Of a stretch of DNA of 64,000 nucleotides, positions 1 to 8,065 are shown piece by piece (the stretch's first letter is position 1; each line of letters starts with the position of its first letter). The stretch spans positions 1 to 64,000 of the forward strand of contig JAEZXH010000010.1 in NCBI GenBank assembly GCA_023442775.1. Reading direction: 5' to 3'. The notes below the pieces were generated by a model. That model did not search any database and was not told the origin of the DNA. It was given only the letters and a program-made list of their open reading frames with translations. This DNA is from Bacillota bacterium. Its GTDB lineage: Bacteria; Bacillota; Clostridia; Tissierellales; Peptoniphilaceae. A program made the translations under genes and the position numbers.

Positions 1-229
1 GACGGTTGGGGGTCTCGTACTCGACGTGGGAGGTGGAGATGGTGATTCCACGCTCGCGCTCTTCGGGTGCCTTGTCGATGTTGGCGTAGTCGACGAATTC
101 ACCGCTGCCGTATGCTTTGTTGAGCACGAGGGTGATTGCGGCGGTGAGGGTGGTCTTGCCGTGGTCAACGTGGCCAATGGTTCCAATGTTGACGTGGGGC
201 TTGTTGCGTTCAAATTTTGCTTTTGCCAT
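1..229 (-). CDS. tuf: Elongation factor Tu, N-terminal part (gene runs off the left edge)
   Basis: The minus strand encodes the first 76 residues of EF-Tu, the GTPase that carries aminoacyl-tRNA to the ribosome. The start reads MAKAKFERNKPHVNIGTIGH, followed by the P-loop GHVDHGKT and the switch I region with RGITI, all diagnostic of EF-Tu. The ATG at 229-227 follows an AGGAGGA ribosome binding site. The upstream neighbour is an aminotransferase-like gene, not fusA, so this copy is transcribed alone from its own promoter rather than in a str operon. The remainder of the gene lies outside the window, so a possible second tuf copy cannot be excluded. Confidence 0.97.
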   Translation of the reverse strand, partial: MAKAKFERNKPHVNIGTIGHVDHGKTTLTAAITLVLNKAYGSGEFVDYANIDKAPEERERGITISTSHVEYETPNR

Positions 230-277
230 TGTGAAGTGTTCCTCCTGAATCATTTAGTACTAGAGATTCTCCCGTAT

Positions 278-306
278 ATGATATACGAAGTGGCCGGAAA
301 AATCAA
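278..306 (-). promoter_or_regulatory. Sigma-A-type promoter for tuf
   Basis: On the minus strand TTGATT (306-301) and TATCAT (283-278) are separated by exactly 17 bases, about 50 bases upstream of the tuf start. The -35 box overlaps the end of the upstream lyase gene. Confidence 0.6.
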
Positions 307-1478
307 CCTTCGACGAGAAGAGCGTTCCGAAGTCGAAGAAGGGCCTCGAGAAGGACGGCCTTGGGACAGGCGAGGTTGATGCGCTCAAACCCCGCCCCCT
401 CCTCGCCAAAGATGTAGCCCTCGTCGAGGTAGAGGTGAGAGGCGAGCATCTTCTTTTCAAGAGCCAGAGGGTCCTTCTCATAGGCCCGAAGGTCCACCCA
501 GAGGAGATAGGTCCCCTCGAGGGGCGAAACCACCGCCTCGGGGAGGTGCTCCTCGAAGAAGGCACAGGCGGCCTTGCGATTCTCATCGAGGACGAGGAGG
601 AGTTCTTCGAGCCAGGGAAGGGCCCTCTCGTAGGCGATGCGCGTCCCCACATAGCCCAAGAGATTCCAGTTCATCCGGTGGCTCTTCTCCTGCATCCGCG
701 AGAAGGCGGCGAGAACTTCTTCGTTCTTAAAGAGAATGGCGCTGGTGGAGAGGCCGGCGAGATTAAAGGACTTCGACGCCGCAGTGCAGACAAACCCTCG
801 GTCTTCAGCGGTAAACAGACGCCCCATGGAGGTGTGATGATGCCCGGGAAGAATGAGGTCCCACCAGATTTCGTCACTAATGAGAAAGACGCCGTGGCGA
901 CGACAAGCCTCCACCACGAAGCCGAGCTCCTCTTCATTCCAGACCCGCCCCACGGGATTGTGGGGATTGCAGAAGATCATGAGTTTGACGTCCTCTCGGG
1001 CGAGACTCTCTTCCAGGGCCTTTTCGTCAATGGAGTACCGCCCCTTCTCATTCACAAGGGGGACCCGCACCATAGTCCGTCCCGTCTCCTCGATGGCCAC
1101 GGAGAAGGGATAGTAGACTGGCGTGAGAATCACCACCCCATCCCCGGGCTCGGTGAAGGCTTCGATCCCCGTAAAGAGGGCACTCACCACCCCGGGAGTC
1201 GAGACGATGTCCTCGGGGCGAATGATCACGTCATGACGCTCTTTCGCCCAACGGCAGACACTCTCCCGATAGCTCTTTGAGACGGCGGGGTAGCCGAGAA
1301 TTTCTCTCCCGACATAGTCGGCAAGTCCCTTGGAAATCTCCGGCGCCGTGTGAAACTCCATATCCGCCACTGAGAGGGGGACGATGTCCTCTCCCACGTC
1401 GGGGGCAATGGCGCGCATGAGCTCCCACTTCTGGGCGTCGCCGCCTCGATGGGTGCGGCTGGTGAAATCGTAGACCAT
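303..1478 (-). CDS. PatB/MalY-type pyridoxal-phosphate-dependent C-S lyase (cystathionine beta-lyase-like)
   Basis: This 391-residue fold-type I PLP enzyme resembles PatB/MalY, which cleave C-S bonds in cystathionine or cysteine conjugates. Family hallmarks seen include PLSVADMEF near the N terminus, NPHNPVGRVW, SDEIWWDLIL (PLP-contacting Asp) and the PLP lysine in TAASKSFNLAGL. The length fits the family (about 390). A longer frame to 1520 exists, but the ATG at 1478 has a good AGGAGG six bases upstream, so it is preferred. An extended -10 (TGG-TATACT) lies at 1519-1511. The downstream gene, tuf, is unrelated. Substrate cannot be told from sequence; an aminotransferase role is the alternative. 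Confidence 0.88.
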   Translation of the reverse strand: MVYDFTSRTHRGGDAQKWELMRAIAPDVGEDIVPLSVADMEFHTAPEISKGLADYVGREILGYPAVSKSYRESVCRWAKERHDVIIRPEDIVSTPGVVSALFTGIEAFTEPGDGVVILTPVYYPFSVAIEETGRTMVRVPLVNEKGRYSIDEKALEESLAREDVKLMIFCNPHNPVGRVWNEEELGFVVEACRRHGVFLISDEIWWDLILPGHHHTSMGRLFTAEDRGFVCTAASKSFNLAGLSTSAILFKNEEVLAAFSRMQEKSHRMNWNLLGYVGTRIAYERALPWLEELLLVLDENRKAACAFFEEHLPEAVVSPLEGTYLLWVDLRAYEKDPLALEKKMLASHLYLDEGYIFGEEGAGFERINLACPKAVLLEALLRLRNALLVEG

Positions 1479-1510
1479 AACAGACCTCCTGTTCTGATGT
1501 TTCTCTTTCC

Positions 1511-1519
1511 AGTATACCA
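1511..1519 (-). promoter_or_regulatory. Extended -10 promoter for the C-S lyase gene
   Basis: The minus strand reads TGG followed by TATACT about 33 bases upstream of the chosen ATG. No convincing -35 box is visible, as is common for extended -10 promoters. Confidence 0.45.
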
Positions 1520-1701
1520 AGAGTTTCCCACCTGGGGAGGCTTTGTCAGCGTGGTTCTATGATTTTCTCTATTTTCTTCTTCTCTTTGGGCTCAATAATT
1601 TTTCGACGATTTCTTCGAAGTTTTTACAACTCTTTTTTCGAGAAACTCTCAAACCATTGGAAATACTAACTTCTTCGATTGTGGAAACTTTTTCTTCCCT
1701 G

Positions 1702-1730
1702 TTGACACCGCCCCTCTTCCTGGGTATAAT
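1702..1730 (+). promoter_or_regulatory. Consensus sigma-A promoter for the 86-residue ORF
   Basis: TTGACA (1702-1707) and TATAAT (1725-1730) are both perfect consensus hexamers with an ideal 17-base spacer. The 150 bases upstream are AT-rich, resembling an UP-element environment. Transcription would start near 1737, giving a leader of about 53 bases before the ATG at 1790. Confidence 0.9.
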
Positions 1731-1789
1731 AGAACCACAAAGCAACAGATATAAGTCCTTGTTAAGGATTTAACGTAAAGGGGGTTCTC

Positions 1790-2050
1790 ATGAGACAACA
1801 TGAATTTACAGAACGTGCACGCAAGGAAAAGCTCACGGGCCTCTACATTCGCTATGACAATGGGTTCTCCGAACGCAACAACATCTTAGGTTGCACACGG
1901 ATTGACGACCTTTGGTACATCTACGAAACCGACGCCACGGGCAATAAAATCGTGCGCATGATTAGCGACGATGAAGAGAAGACCTTCGATACCTTCTACA
2001 AACACGTACTGAGAAAGCAACAGCCAGAGGTTTGCGCTGCACAAGCCTAA
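1790..2050 (+). CDS. Unrecognised 86-residue protein, strongly promoted
   Basis: I do not recognise this family. The product is a small, highly charged soluble protein with no membrane segment or signal peptide. It begins MRQHEFTERARKEKL and has aromatic and acidic patches (GLYIRYDNG, DLWYIYETD) with one cysteine near each end. It reads like a compact single-domain protein rather than random translation. A GGGGG-containing ribosome binding site precedes the ATG. It is monocistronic: a perfect-consensus promoter lies upstream and a hairpin terminator follows 48 bases after the stop. The promoter strength suggests an abundant product. Confidence 0.75.
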   Translation: MRQHEFTERARKEKLTGLYIRYDNGFSERNNILGCTRIDDLWYIYETDATGNKIVRMISDDEEKTFDTFYKHVLRKQQPEVCAAQA

Positions 2051-2097
2051 TCCCCAGATCGTTGCTTTGCCCAACCTTCTATCACATGCACAACACG

Positions 2098-2123
2098 AAG
2101 AGGGAGCCGAGAGGCTCTCTTTT
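2098..2123 (+). terminator. Rho-independent terminator after the 86-residue ORF
   Basis: An imperfect stem (AAGAGGGAGCC / GGCTCTCTTTT, with G-U pairs) around a GAGA loop ends in a T run about 50 bases after the stop codon. Confidence 0.7.
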
Positions 2124-2766
2124 CGTTTGTGCATCTCTTTCCTCGCTTCTCCTCTTCTGTCTTCCCAGACCCTCCTCCATCGAGTCTCCTCTACAATCTT
2201 CAGAATCTCTCCCTCGGGTGTTCTTTTGGGCCGATTCCCCTCGACCTCATCCCCTCTTCCTTATATCCTCCTCCTTTCCCCGCCGTTTTTTTGGAAACAC
2301 CGCATCCTTGTCGCATCTACTCCACTCCTCACGTCGCCTCTTCCGCCTCAAAAGCCCTCGGGATTCTAGCCACAATCACATCATCCTGCTCGTTTCCGGC
2401 GCTTCTCGTCATCCTCATGTCCCCCTCTACTCTGAATCCATCTGGTTCTCCTAGAGTCCCCTCTAGAATCCCACACCCCTCCAAGAGTTCACGTCCTCGC
2501 ATTCTAGAAGCAAAAGCCCCTCTCCTCCTCGAGGCTCCACACAGGGTAGAGCTTCCCCCGTGGAGTTCTTGAGCTCTCCCTCCTCAGTGGGGTCTTAGGG
2601 TTCTTCTTCCTGCTCTCCCATGTTCTGAGACCTCGCCTCTTTTCCCCTTCTCTCCCAATCTCTTCAGTCTCCGTATTCCTCGATGCCCCTCAAATCTGAT
2701 TCCTCAAAATTTTTTATTTTTCTTCTTCTCGTAGATTCAAAAACTTTCTTTCTTCTTCATCTTCCC
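2124..2766 (+). other. Gene-free, strongly pyrimidine-rich stretch
   Basis: About 640 bases hold no gene I can support. By direct count 134 of 180 bases in 2161-2340 (74 percent) are C or T on the plus strand. The overlapping open frames here (for example 2129-2572) exist because stop codons are purine-rich. Their translations are low-complexity Ser/Pro/Leu strings without ribosome binding sites. TCTAGA-like motifs recur near 2365, 2450-2470 and 2500. No tRNA, hairpin array or IS end was seen. Confidence 0.6.
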
Positions 2767-2795
2767 TTGTACTTTAGGCAAATGTGTTCTATACT
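2767..2795 (+). promoter_or_regulatory. Promoter for the GntR-DUF1648 operon
   Basis: TTGTAC (2767-2772) and TATACT (2790-2795) are spaced by 17 bases, about 50 bases before the GTG start of the regulator. An ATACT direct repeat (2791-2795 and 2806-2810) overlaps and follows the -10 region. YtrA-type regulators usually repress their own promoter, so an operator here is likely but unproven. Confidence 0.55.
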
Positions 2796-2847
2796 ATGTG
2801 TAACAATACTGTTCGAGAAATCATGGAACAAGAAAGGAGGTGGTGGC

Positions 2848-3237
2848 GTGAAGTGGACCATTGTCCTCGATGCAGAGACCCCCATCTACACTCAGATTCT
2901 TCGCCTCGTCATCCTCGGCGTCTCCACGGGAGAGCTGGAAGAGGGCGAGGCTCTCCCTCCCCTCCGCGGTCTCGCCGATGCCCTTGGGGTGAATCTTCAC
3001 ACCGTCCGCAAGGCCTATCTCGAGTTGGCACAGCGGGGATACGTGAAGCAAGAGGAGCGGCAGAAGGCACGCATCGCTCCCCTGCCCCTCGATCCCTCTT
3101 CCTATCCCAGCCCCCTTCAACGAGAGGACTTAAAGGTCCTTCTCGCCGACGGCCTCAACCACGGGCTCTCCAAAGAGGAAGTTCGTCGCCTCGTCGACGA
3201 ACTTCTCGCAGAACTCACAGAAAGGAGCTCCTCATGA
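2848..3237 (+). CDS. GntR-family transcriptional regulator, YtrA subfamily
   Basis: The 129-residue product is a short GntR regulator. It has only the winged helix-turn-helix (TPIYTQILRLVILGVSTGELEEG..LPPLRGLADALGVNLHTVRKAYLELAQRGYV, written here as the region covering residues 10-70) and a brief helical tail for dimerisation, as in YtrA repressors. The open frame extends to 2683, but those residues are noise. The GTG at 2848 has an AAGGAGG seven bases upstream. Its stop overlaps the ATG of the next gene, a DUF1648 membrane protein. YtrA regulators typically control the membrane-protein gene next to them, so autoregulation of this pair is inferred. The effector is unknown. Confidence 0.88.
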   Translation: MKWTIVLDAETPIYTQILRLVILGVSTGELEEGEALPPLRGLADALGVNLHTVRKAYLELAQRGYVKQEERQKARIAPLPLDPSSYPSPLQREDLKVLLADGLNHGLSKEEVRRLVDELLAELTERSSS

Positions 3238-4274
3238 ATCTCCATCTCCCATCTCTTCTCCCCCTCCTTTTCATGGTGCCCATTGCCCTTCTTGTGAACC
3301 TCGCCGTGACAAAGAGTTGGTCCCATCCCGACATCTTTATGGGCGCGCGGATTCCTCGCGATGCGGATCGAGAGAACTTGCGCCCCATTGCAAAGCGATT
3401 CACGGCGATGAACGTTCTGACGACCCTTCTTCTCCTCGTCGTCGGCGTCCTTTGTCTTCACGCATTCCCCGAGGCTCCCCAACTCATTGGCCTCTGGCTT
3501 GTTCTCTACCTCATCCTCACCTTTTGTCACGTGATCCCCGCCAACAAAAAGGTGCGAGAGCTCTACCCCCAATCCCACGGCCCCATGACCATTACCGTGG
3601 ACACACAAGATCTTGTGGAGAGACCCAAACCCTTCTCCCTAAAGCTCTACGCCATTCCCATCGCCATTGGTCTATTCTTTCTCCTCTTCCTCGCCGTTCA
3701 GTACAAGTCCCTCCCCGAGGAAGTGCCTCTTCACTTTGGCCTCAACGGTCCCGATCAATTCACGGCGAAGACCCCGGTGAGCGTCTTTGTCGGCGGGAGT
3801 ATGCCCCTCTTCTTCGGCGTCGTCTTCCTCTTCGCCCACTACACCGTCTTCGCTTCGACGAGACGGCTGAAGACCCATCCCTACCCTCGCCTCTTTCACT
3901 GGTCCCTCTTCCTCTTTGCCACCCTCATGAGTCTCCTCTCGGTGCTCATGTTCCTCGTCTTCTTCGGTTTTCTGCCCCAAGGGTGGATGAAACCTCTCAT
4001 CATCCTCATGCCCATTGCCGCCCTACTCCTGCCCTTCGGACTCCTCGCCACGACGCGGCACAGAAACCCACCCGAGGACATCTCCCAACTCGCCCCCGAC
4101 GACTATTGGCGCCTTGGAGGCACGATCTACGTCAACCCGAAGGACCCGGCCCTCTTCGTTCCCAAACGAGTGGGCATTGGGACGACAGTGAATTTTGCTC
4201 GGCCAAGTGTGTGGATCGCTCTCTTTCTTCTCCTGCTTCCCTCGATTCTTCTCATCCTCCTTCTCTGCCAATAA
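3234..4274 (+). CDS. DUF1648/DUF5808 multi-pass membrane protein
   Basis: This 346-residue integral membrane protein has about seven hydrophobic segments. A DUF1648-type region around residues 145-185 contains the motif LPEEVPLHFGLNGPD. A DUF5808-like C-terminal loop reads YWRLGGTIYVNPKDPALFVP. Such proteins are found beside YtrA-type GntR regulators and are distantly related to SdpI-like immunity proteins; the biochemical role is not established. The ATG overlaps the regulator stop (ATGA), so translation is coupled. A longer upstream frame was rejected because it runs antiparallel in phase to the regulator gene. A strong bidirectional terminator follows. Confidence 0.82.
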   Translation: MNLHLPSLLPLLFMVPIALLVNLAVTKSWSHPDIFMGARIPRDADRENLRPIAKRFTAMNVLTTLLLLVVGVLCLHAFPEAPQLIGLWLVLYLILTFCHVIPANKKVRELYPQSHGPMTITVDTQDLVERPKPFSLKLYAIPIAIGLFFLLFLAVQYKSLPEEVPLHFGLNGPDQFTAKTPVSVFVGGSMPLFFGVVFLFAHYTVFASTRRLKTHPYPRLFHWSLFLFATLMSLLSVLMFLVFFGFLPQGWMKPLIILMPIAALLLPFGLLATTRHRNPPEDISQLAPDDYWRLGGTIYVNPKDPALFVPKRVGIGTTVNFARPSVWIALFLLLLPSILLILLLCQ

Positions 4275-4303
4275 AAAAAGACACCCCTCGGGGTGTCTTT
4301 TTT
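4274..4303. terminator. Bidirectional terminator
   Basis: A perfect stem AAAAAGACACCCC / GGGGTGTCTTTTT with a TC loop sits between the convergent DUF1648 and flavodiiron genes and has T runs on both strands. Confidence 0.92.
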
Positions 4304-5507
4304 ATCCGTAGATGCGCTTTAGAGCTTCGGCCATCTCTTCGCCGAGCTTCACACAGGCGGCCATGTCTTCTTCCTTGGCCATCCCCTTGGCTTCTGGCTT
4401 CGTCTCCAGGACTTCAAAGCCACTCTTTTCTGAGAAGGCGACGAGTTCTTTCATCGCGCCACCGCCCCAGGCGTAGTTTCCAAAGAGCCCGAGGACGTGG
4501 TTTTTCATCTTCTGTTTTTCAAGGGTGCGCACGAGGGTTTCCATCGGTGGGAAGAGACCCACGTTGTAGGTGGGGCATCCGAGAATGATGCCTCGATACT
4601 TCCAGGTGTCGGCGATGAGGTAGGAGAGAGGAGTCTTGGAGATGTCGCGGATGCGAATGTTTTTCACGCCATTTTGGGCGAGGGAGCGGGCGATGATTTC
4701 TGCCATTTTTTCCGTGTTTCCATACATGGAACCATAGCAGATGACGACGCCGTCTTCCGTCTCTTGATTGGCGAGCTTCGCATAGAGCTCTACGATGCGC
4801 TGGGGCTCATGGCGCCAAATCGGGCCGTGGTCGGGGCAGATCATCTTGATGTCGAGGCCCTCGAGCTTCTTCAGTGCCCGTTGGACCTGCACCGAGTACT
4901 TGCCCACGATGTTGGTATAATACCGAATGGTCTCGTCGAGGTAGAAATCGAAGTTGATCTCGTCGTCGAAGATGGCCCCGTTGAGGGTCCCGAATCCGCC
5001 GAAGGCATCTTGGGAGAAGAGAATCCCCGTGGACTCTTCAAAACAGACCATGCTCTCGGGCCAGTGGACCATCGGAGTCATGTAGAAGGTGAGGGAGGTG
5101 TTTCCAATCTCCACCTTCTCCCCTTCTTCCACGATGCGGATGTTCTCGGTGATGCCGTAGAAGTTCTCCAAGAAGTCGGCGGTCTTCTTGTTCCCGATGA
5201 TGGTGATGTCGGGGAAGATGTCGATCATCGTGGGAAGACTCGAGGTGTGATCCGGCTCCATGTGGTTGACCACCACATAATCCAGGTGGCGCTCCCCGAG
5301 GCACTCTTCCAATTTTTCCAAGAAGACTTCCACCGAGGGAATCTTCACGCAGTCGAGAAGACAGGTCTCCGTCCCCCCGTCGAGGAGGTAGGAGTTGTAG
5401 GCCACCCCGTCGGGGAGGGGCCACATGCTCTCAAAGAGGTGGGTGTATCGGTCATTGACACCGATGTAGTGAAGATGGTCGGCAATCTTCACAGACAGTG
5501 GGTTCAT
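4302..5507 (-). CDS. A-type flavodiiron protein (FprA-like O2/NO reductase)
   Basis: The 401-residue product has the two-domain layout of flavodiiron proteins: an N-terminal metallo-beta-lactamase-like diiron domain and a C-terminal flavodoxin domain. The diiron ligands are visible as H82-x-E84-x-D86-H87 (HMEPDH), His in MVHWPE, Asp in FSQDAFG and His in CPDHGP. The FMN loop is YGSMYGNTEKMA near residue 260. These soluble enzymes reduce O2 or NO to protect anaerobes. Two ATGs are adjacent (5510 and 5507); the second has better spacing from AGGAGG. A TTGTGA-17-TACAAT promoter lies just upstream. No rubredoxin domain is fused, so an external electron donor is required. Confidence 0.95.
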   Translation of the reverse strand: MNPLSVKIADHLHYIGVNDRYTHLFESMWPLPDGVAYNSYLLDGGTETCLLDCVKIPSVEVFLEKLEECLGERHLDYVVVNHMEPDHTSSLPTMIDIFPDITIIGNKKTADFLENFYGITENIRIVEEGEKVEIGNTSLTFYMTPMVHWPESMVCFEESTGILFSQDAFGGFGTLNGAIFDDEINFDFYLDETIRYYTNIVGKYSVQVQRALKKLEGLDIKMICPDHGPIWRHEPQRIVELYAKLANQETEDGVVICYGSMYGNTEKMAEIIARSLAQNGVKNIRIRDISKTPLSYLIADTWKYRGIILGCPTYNVGLFPPMETLVRTLEKQKMKNHVLGLFGNYAWGGGAMKELVAFSEKSGFEVLETKPEAKGMAKEEDMAACVKLGEEMAEALKRIYG

Positions 5508-5548
5508 CATAGTTCCTCCTTGTGTTTTTATTGTCAATCCTTAGAATT

Positions 5549-5577
5549 ATTGTAATCCAATCCCTAGTGTTTCACAA
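5549..5577 (-). promoter_or_regulatory. Promoter of the flavodiiron gene
   Basis: TTGTGA and TACAAT are spaced by 17 bases on the minus strand in the short gap between exonuclease III and the flavodiiron gene. Confidence 0.6.
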
Positions 5578-5580
5578 GGT

Positions 5581-6339
5581 TTATTTCGAATTGAGAACGA
5601 GTTCTACTGGGCAGTGGTCCGAGCCGAAGACCTGGGGATGAATCCCCGCAGATTCCACAGAATCCATGAACCGATTGCTCACGAGGAAGTAGTCAATGCG
5701 CCACCCGATGTTTCGCTCGCGACTCTTGTTGAAGTTGCTCCACCAGGTGTAGGCCTTTTCGGTGTCGGGATAGAAATAGCGGTAGGAGTCGGTAAAGCCC
5801 GCGTCGAGAAGTTCGGTAAACTTCCCCCGCTCTTCGTCGGTAAACCCAGCGTTACGTCGGTTCGAGGCGGGATTTTCCAAGTCAATTTCCTTGTGGGCCA
5901 CGTTGAGGTCGCCGCAGATGACCACGGGTTTTTTCTCGTCGAGGGCGGCGAGGTGGGCTCTGAAGGCATCGTCCCAAACCATGCGGTAGTCGAGTCTCTC
6001 GAGGCCTCTCTTCGAGTTCGGGGTATAGCAGGTGACGAGGAAGAAGTCTTCGAATTCACAGGTGATGACCCGCCCCTCTTGGTCGTGTTCCTCAATGCCC
6101 AATCCATAAGTCACGGAGAGTGGGGTCTTCTTCGTAAAGATGGCGACGCCACTGTAGCCCTTTCGCACCGCGTAGTTCCAGTAGAATTCATAGCCGGGCA
6201 GTTCTAAATCGATCTGCCCCTCTTGGAGTTTGATCTCCTGGAGGCAAATCACATCGGGATCGAGGCGAGCAAAGTCCTCGAGACACCCTTTGCGCACCGC
6301 GGCGCGCAGTCCATTGACGTTCCACGAAATCAGTTTCAT
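5581..6339 (-). CDS. xth: Exodeoxyribonuclease III (AP endonuclease)
   Basis: The 252-residue protein is an ExoA/ExoIII-type endonuclease/exonuclease/phosphatase-fold enzyme that incises DNA at abasic sites in base excision repair. Motifs seen are SWNVNGLRA at the N terminus, CLQEIKLQ (metal-binding Glu), YTPNSKRGLERLDYR, GDLNVAH, the WRIDYFLVS segment and the terminal SDHCPVEL catalytic histidine. Length is typical. The ATG overlaps the stop of the upstream TtcA-like gene by four bases, so the two are co-translated. Confidence 0.97.
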   Translation of the reverse strand: MKLISWNVNGLRAAVRKGCLEDFARLDPDVICLQEIKLQEGQIDLELPGYEFYWNYAVRKGYSGVAIFTKKTPLSVTYGLGIEEHDQEGRVITCEFEDFFLVTCYTPNSKRGLERLDYRMVWDDAFRAHLAALDEKKPVVICGDLNVAHKEIDLENPASNRRNAGFTDEERGKFTELLDAGFTDSYRYFYPDTEKAYTWWSNFNKSRERNIGWRIDYFLVSNRFMDSVESAGIHPQVFGSDHCPVELVLNSK

Positions 6340-7172
6340 TGTTCCCCCTCATAGTCTTCTAAAAAGCTGTGTTTCTTCCCGTCTTCAATCCACCCGAGGA
6401 TGGCGTCGACGTTGACGTTTTGCGACGAGCGGAAGATGCTCATCCCCACGTCTTTGTTCTTTTCCTTCAACTGAGAGATGAGCTCCTTACAAAAGGCGCG
6501 CATCCCCGCATCCTTCCCCTCTTCCGTCTTCTTCTGGGTGTGGGCGCAGGCGCAGTTGATGGCGGTGTAGCCCGTGGAGTTTAAGAAGCGGATGATGGCC
6601 TGTTCCTCGATGTAATAGAGGGGGCGGATGAGCTCGAGCCCCTCGAAGTTTTGACTCTTAAGCTTCGGCATCATGGTCTTGTAGTTGCCGCTGAAGAGGA
6701 CGTTTAAGAGGATGGTCTCGATGACGTCATCGAAGTGATGTCCCAGGGCGAGTTTGTTGCACCCAAGGGCCTGGGCCCGGGCGTAGAGATTTCCGCGGCG
6801 CATCCTGGCGCAGAGGTAACAGGGGTTCTCCGCGGCGATTTCCTCGGTGATGGCGAAGATATCCGAGTCGTGAAACTGGACGGGAATCCCAAGGCCCGCG
6901 CTCACCTCTTCCACCTGGGTGCGAATCTCTGGGGCGTATCCCGGATCCATGCAAATGAATTCCAACTCAAAGTGTTGCTTCCCGTGGCGCTTCAGTTCCT
7001 GAAAGAGCTTGGCCATGGTGAGAGAATCCTTCCCACCCGAGATGGCCACCGCAATCCGATCCCCTTCGTCGACGAGGTGAAAATCCTTCACCGCGCGGAT
7101 GAACTTCACCCAGAGGTCTTGCCGATAGGTTTTGATGATGCTGCGTTCGATTTCTCGCACGCTTCGTGTCAT
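6336..7172 (-). CDS. TtcA-like tRNA 2-thiocytidine biosynthesis protein (PP-loop ATPase)
   Basis: The 278-residue protein belongs to the TtcA group of PP-loop ATPases, which thiolate cytidine 32 of some tRNAs using an iron-sulfur cluster. The PP-loop is AISGGKDS, and paired cysteines appear as CYLC near residue 120 and CAC near residue 208. GHHFDDVIET is also conserved. The ATG at 7172 has AGGAGG five bases upstream; a GTG six bases further upstream overlaps that site and was rejected. It precedes and overlaps xth. A different thiolation target within the TtcA/TtuA superfamily remains possible. Confidence 0.87.
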   Translation of the reverse strand: MTRSVREIERSIIKTYRQDLWVKFIRAVKDFHLVDEGDRIAVAISGGKDSLTMAKLFQELKRHGKQHFELEFICMDPGYAPEIRTQVEEVSAGLGIPVQFHDSDIFAITEEIAAENPCYLCARMRRGNLYARAQALGCNKLALGHHFDDVIETILLNVLFSGNYKTMMPKLKSQNFEGLELIRPLYYIEEQAIIRFLNSTGYTAINCACAHTQKKTEEGKDAGMRAFCKELISQLKEKNKDVGMSIFRSSQNVNVDAILGWIEDGKKHSFLEDYEGEQ

Positions 7173-7181
7173 AGACACCTC

Positions 7182-8057
7182 CTAACTTTTTCTTCCTAAG
7201 AGAACGACGGCGGTGAGGATGAGGATCATCCCGCAGACGTCGACAATGCCAAATTGTTGACCGAGAAGGACGGCGGAAAAGAGGACCGCCGCCACCGGTT
7301 CCACACAGACGATAAGACTTGCCTTCACTGGCCCGATGAGAGAGACGCCGTGAAGATAGAGACTGTAGGAGAGGACCGTCCCGACGATGACGAGACCCAT
7401 GAGCCCCAAGATCCCCGAGACACTCCAGAGGGCCTCCACCCCCGTGGGACACCCCGTCAGCGTCAAGACGATGCCCCCAAAGAGCATGGCAATCCCCGTC
7501 ACCACCAAGGTGGGATAGCGGCGAAGCAGATCCTCGGGCAAGATGTTGTAGAGGACGAGGGCAACGGCGGCGAGGATTCCCCAGAAGAGGCCGAGACCCG
7601 AGAGCTTCAAGGCGTGGAGATTTCCCCCGGTGACGAGGACAAAGGTCCCCACCATGGCGAGGAAGAGACTCAAGACCTCGAGGGGCTTCGGGAGGCGTCT
7701 CTCTTTGAGACACATGACGAGGACGAGGAGGGCCGGTCCGAGATATTGGAGCACCGTTGCCGTTCCCGCGTCGGAGTAGGAGATCGCCGTGAGGTAGCTG
7801 AGCTGGTTAAAACTCACCCCGAAGAGGCCAAAAACGCCGAGGGAAAGAAGATCCTTCGGCGAAGAGAGGAGTTGGCGCGTCTCCTTGGGATGAAAGAGAA
7901 GGCCCAAGAGGGTGAGGATGAGTCCTCCAAGGAGGAGGCGCACCTTCGTGAGTCCCAGAGCTGCCACCCCTAATTCCCCCATAAGGTACTGGCCGCAGGT
8001 CCCGGAAAACCCCCAGAAAATGCCTCCGATGATGGTAATGATGACCCCAAATTCCAT
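7182..8057 (-). CDS. EamA-family (DMT) transporter
   Basis: The 291-residue protein has about ten hydrophobic helices arranged as two EamA repeats of five, the hallmark of drug/metabolite transporters that usually export small metabolites. An AGTC-rich loop is absent; the conserved FWGFSG start and the LTAISYSDAGTATVLQYLGP segment of helices 3-4 are clear. It lies nine bases upstream of the TtcA-like gene and nine downstream of mgtE, suggesting one long minus-strand transcript. Substrate cannot be inferred. A second, dissimilar EamA protein is encoded at 11148-12038. Confidence 0.88.
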   Translation of the reverse strand: MEFGVIITIIGGIFWGFSGTCGQYLMGELGVAALGLTKVRLLLGGLILTLLGLLFHPKETRQLLSSPKDLLSLGVFGLFGVSFNQLSYLTAISYSDAGTATVLQYLGPALLVLVMCLKERRLPKPLEVLSLFLAMVGTFVLVTGGNLHALKLSGLGLFWGILAAVALVLYNILPEDLLRRYPTLVVTGIAMLFGGIVLTLTGCPTGVEALWSVSGILGLMGLVIVGTVLSYSLYLHGVSLIGPVKASLIVCVEPVAAVLFSAVLLGQQFGIVDVCGMILILTAVVLLGRKS

Positions 8058-8065
8058 AGGCCCTC

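Noticed and set aside
1543..1773. 76-residue plus-strand frame upstream of the strong promoter
   Set aside because: It runs through the perfect -35 and -10 boxes, has no ribosome binding site and is a Phe/Leu-rich AT translation.
2129..2572. 147-residue open frame, with two other frames open over the same stretch
   Set aside because: Stops are missing because the strand is pyrimidine-rich. The products are low-complexity Ser/Pro/Leu, have no ribosome binding site and match nothing I recognise.
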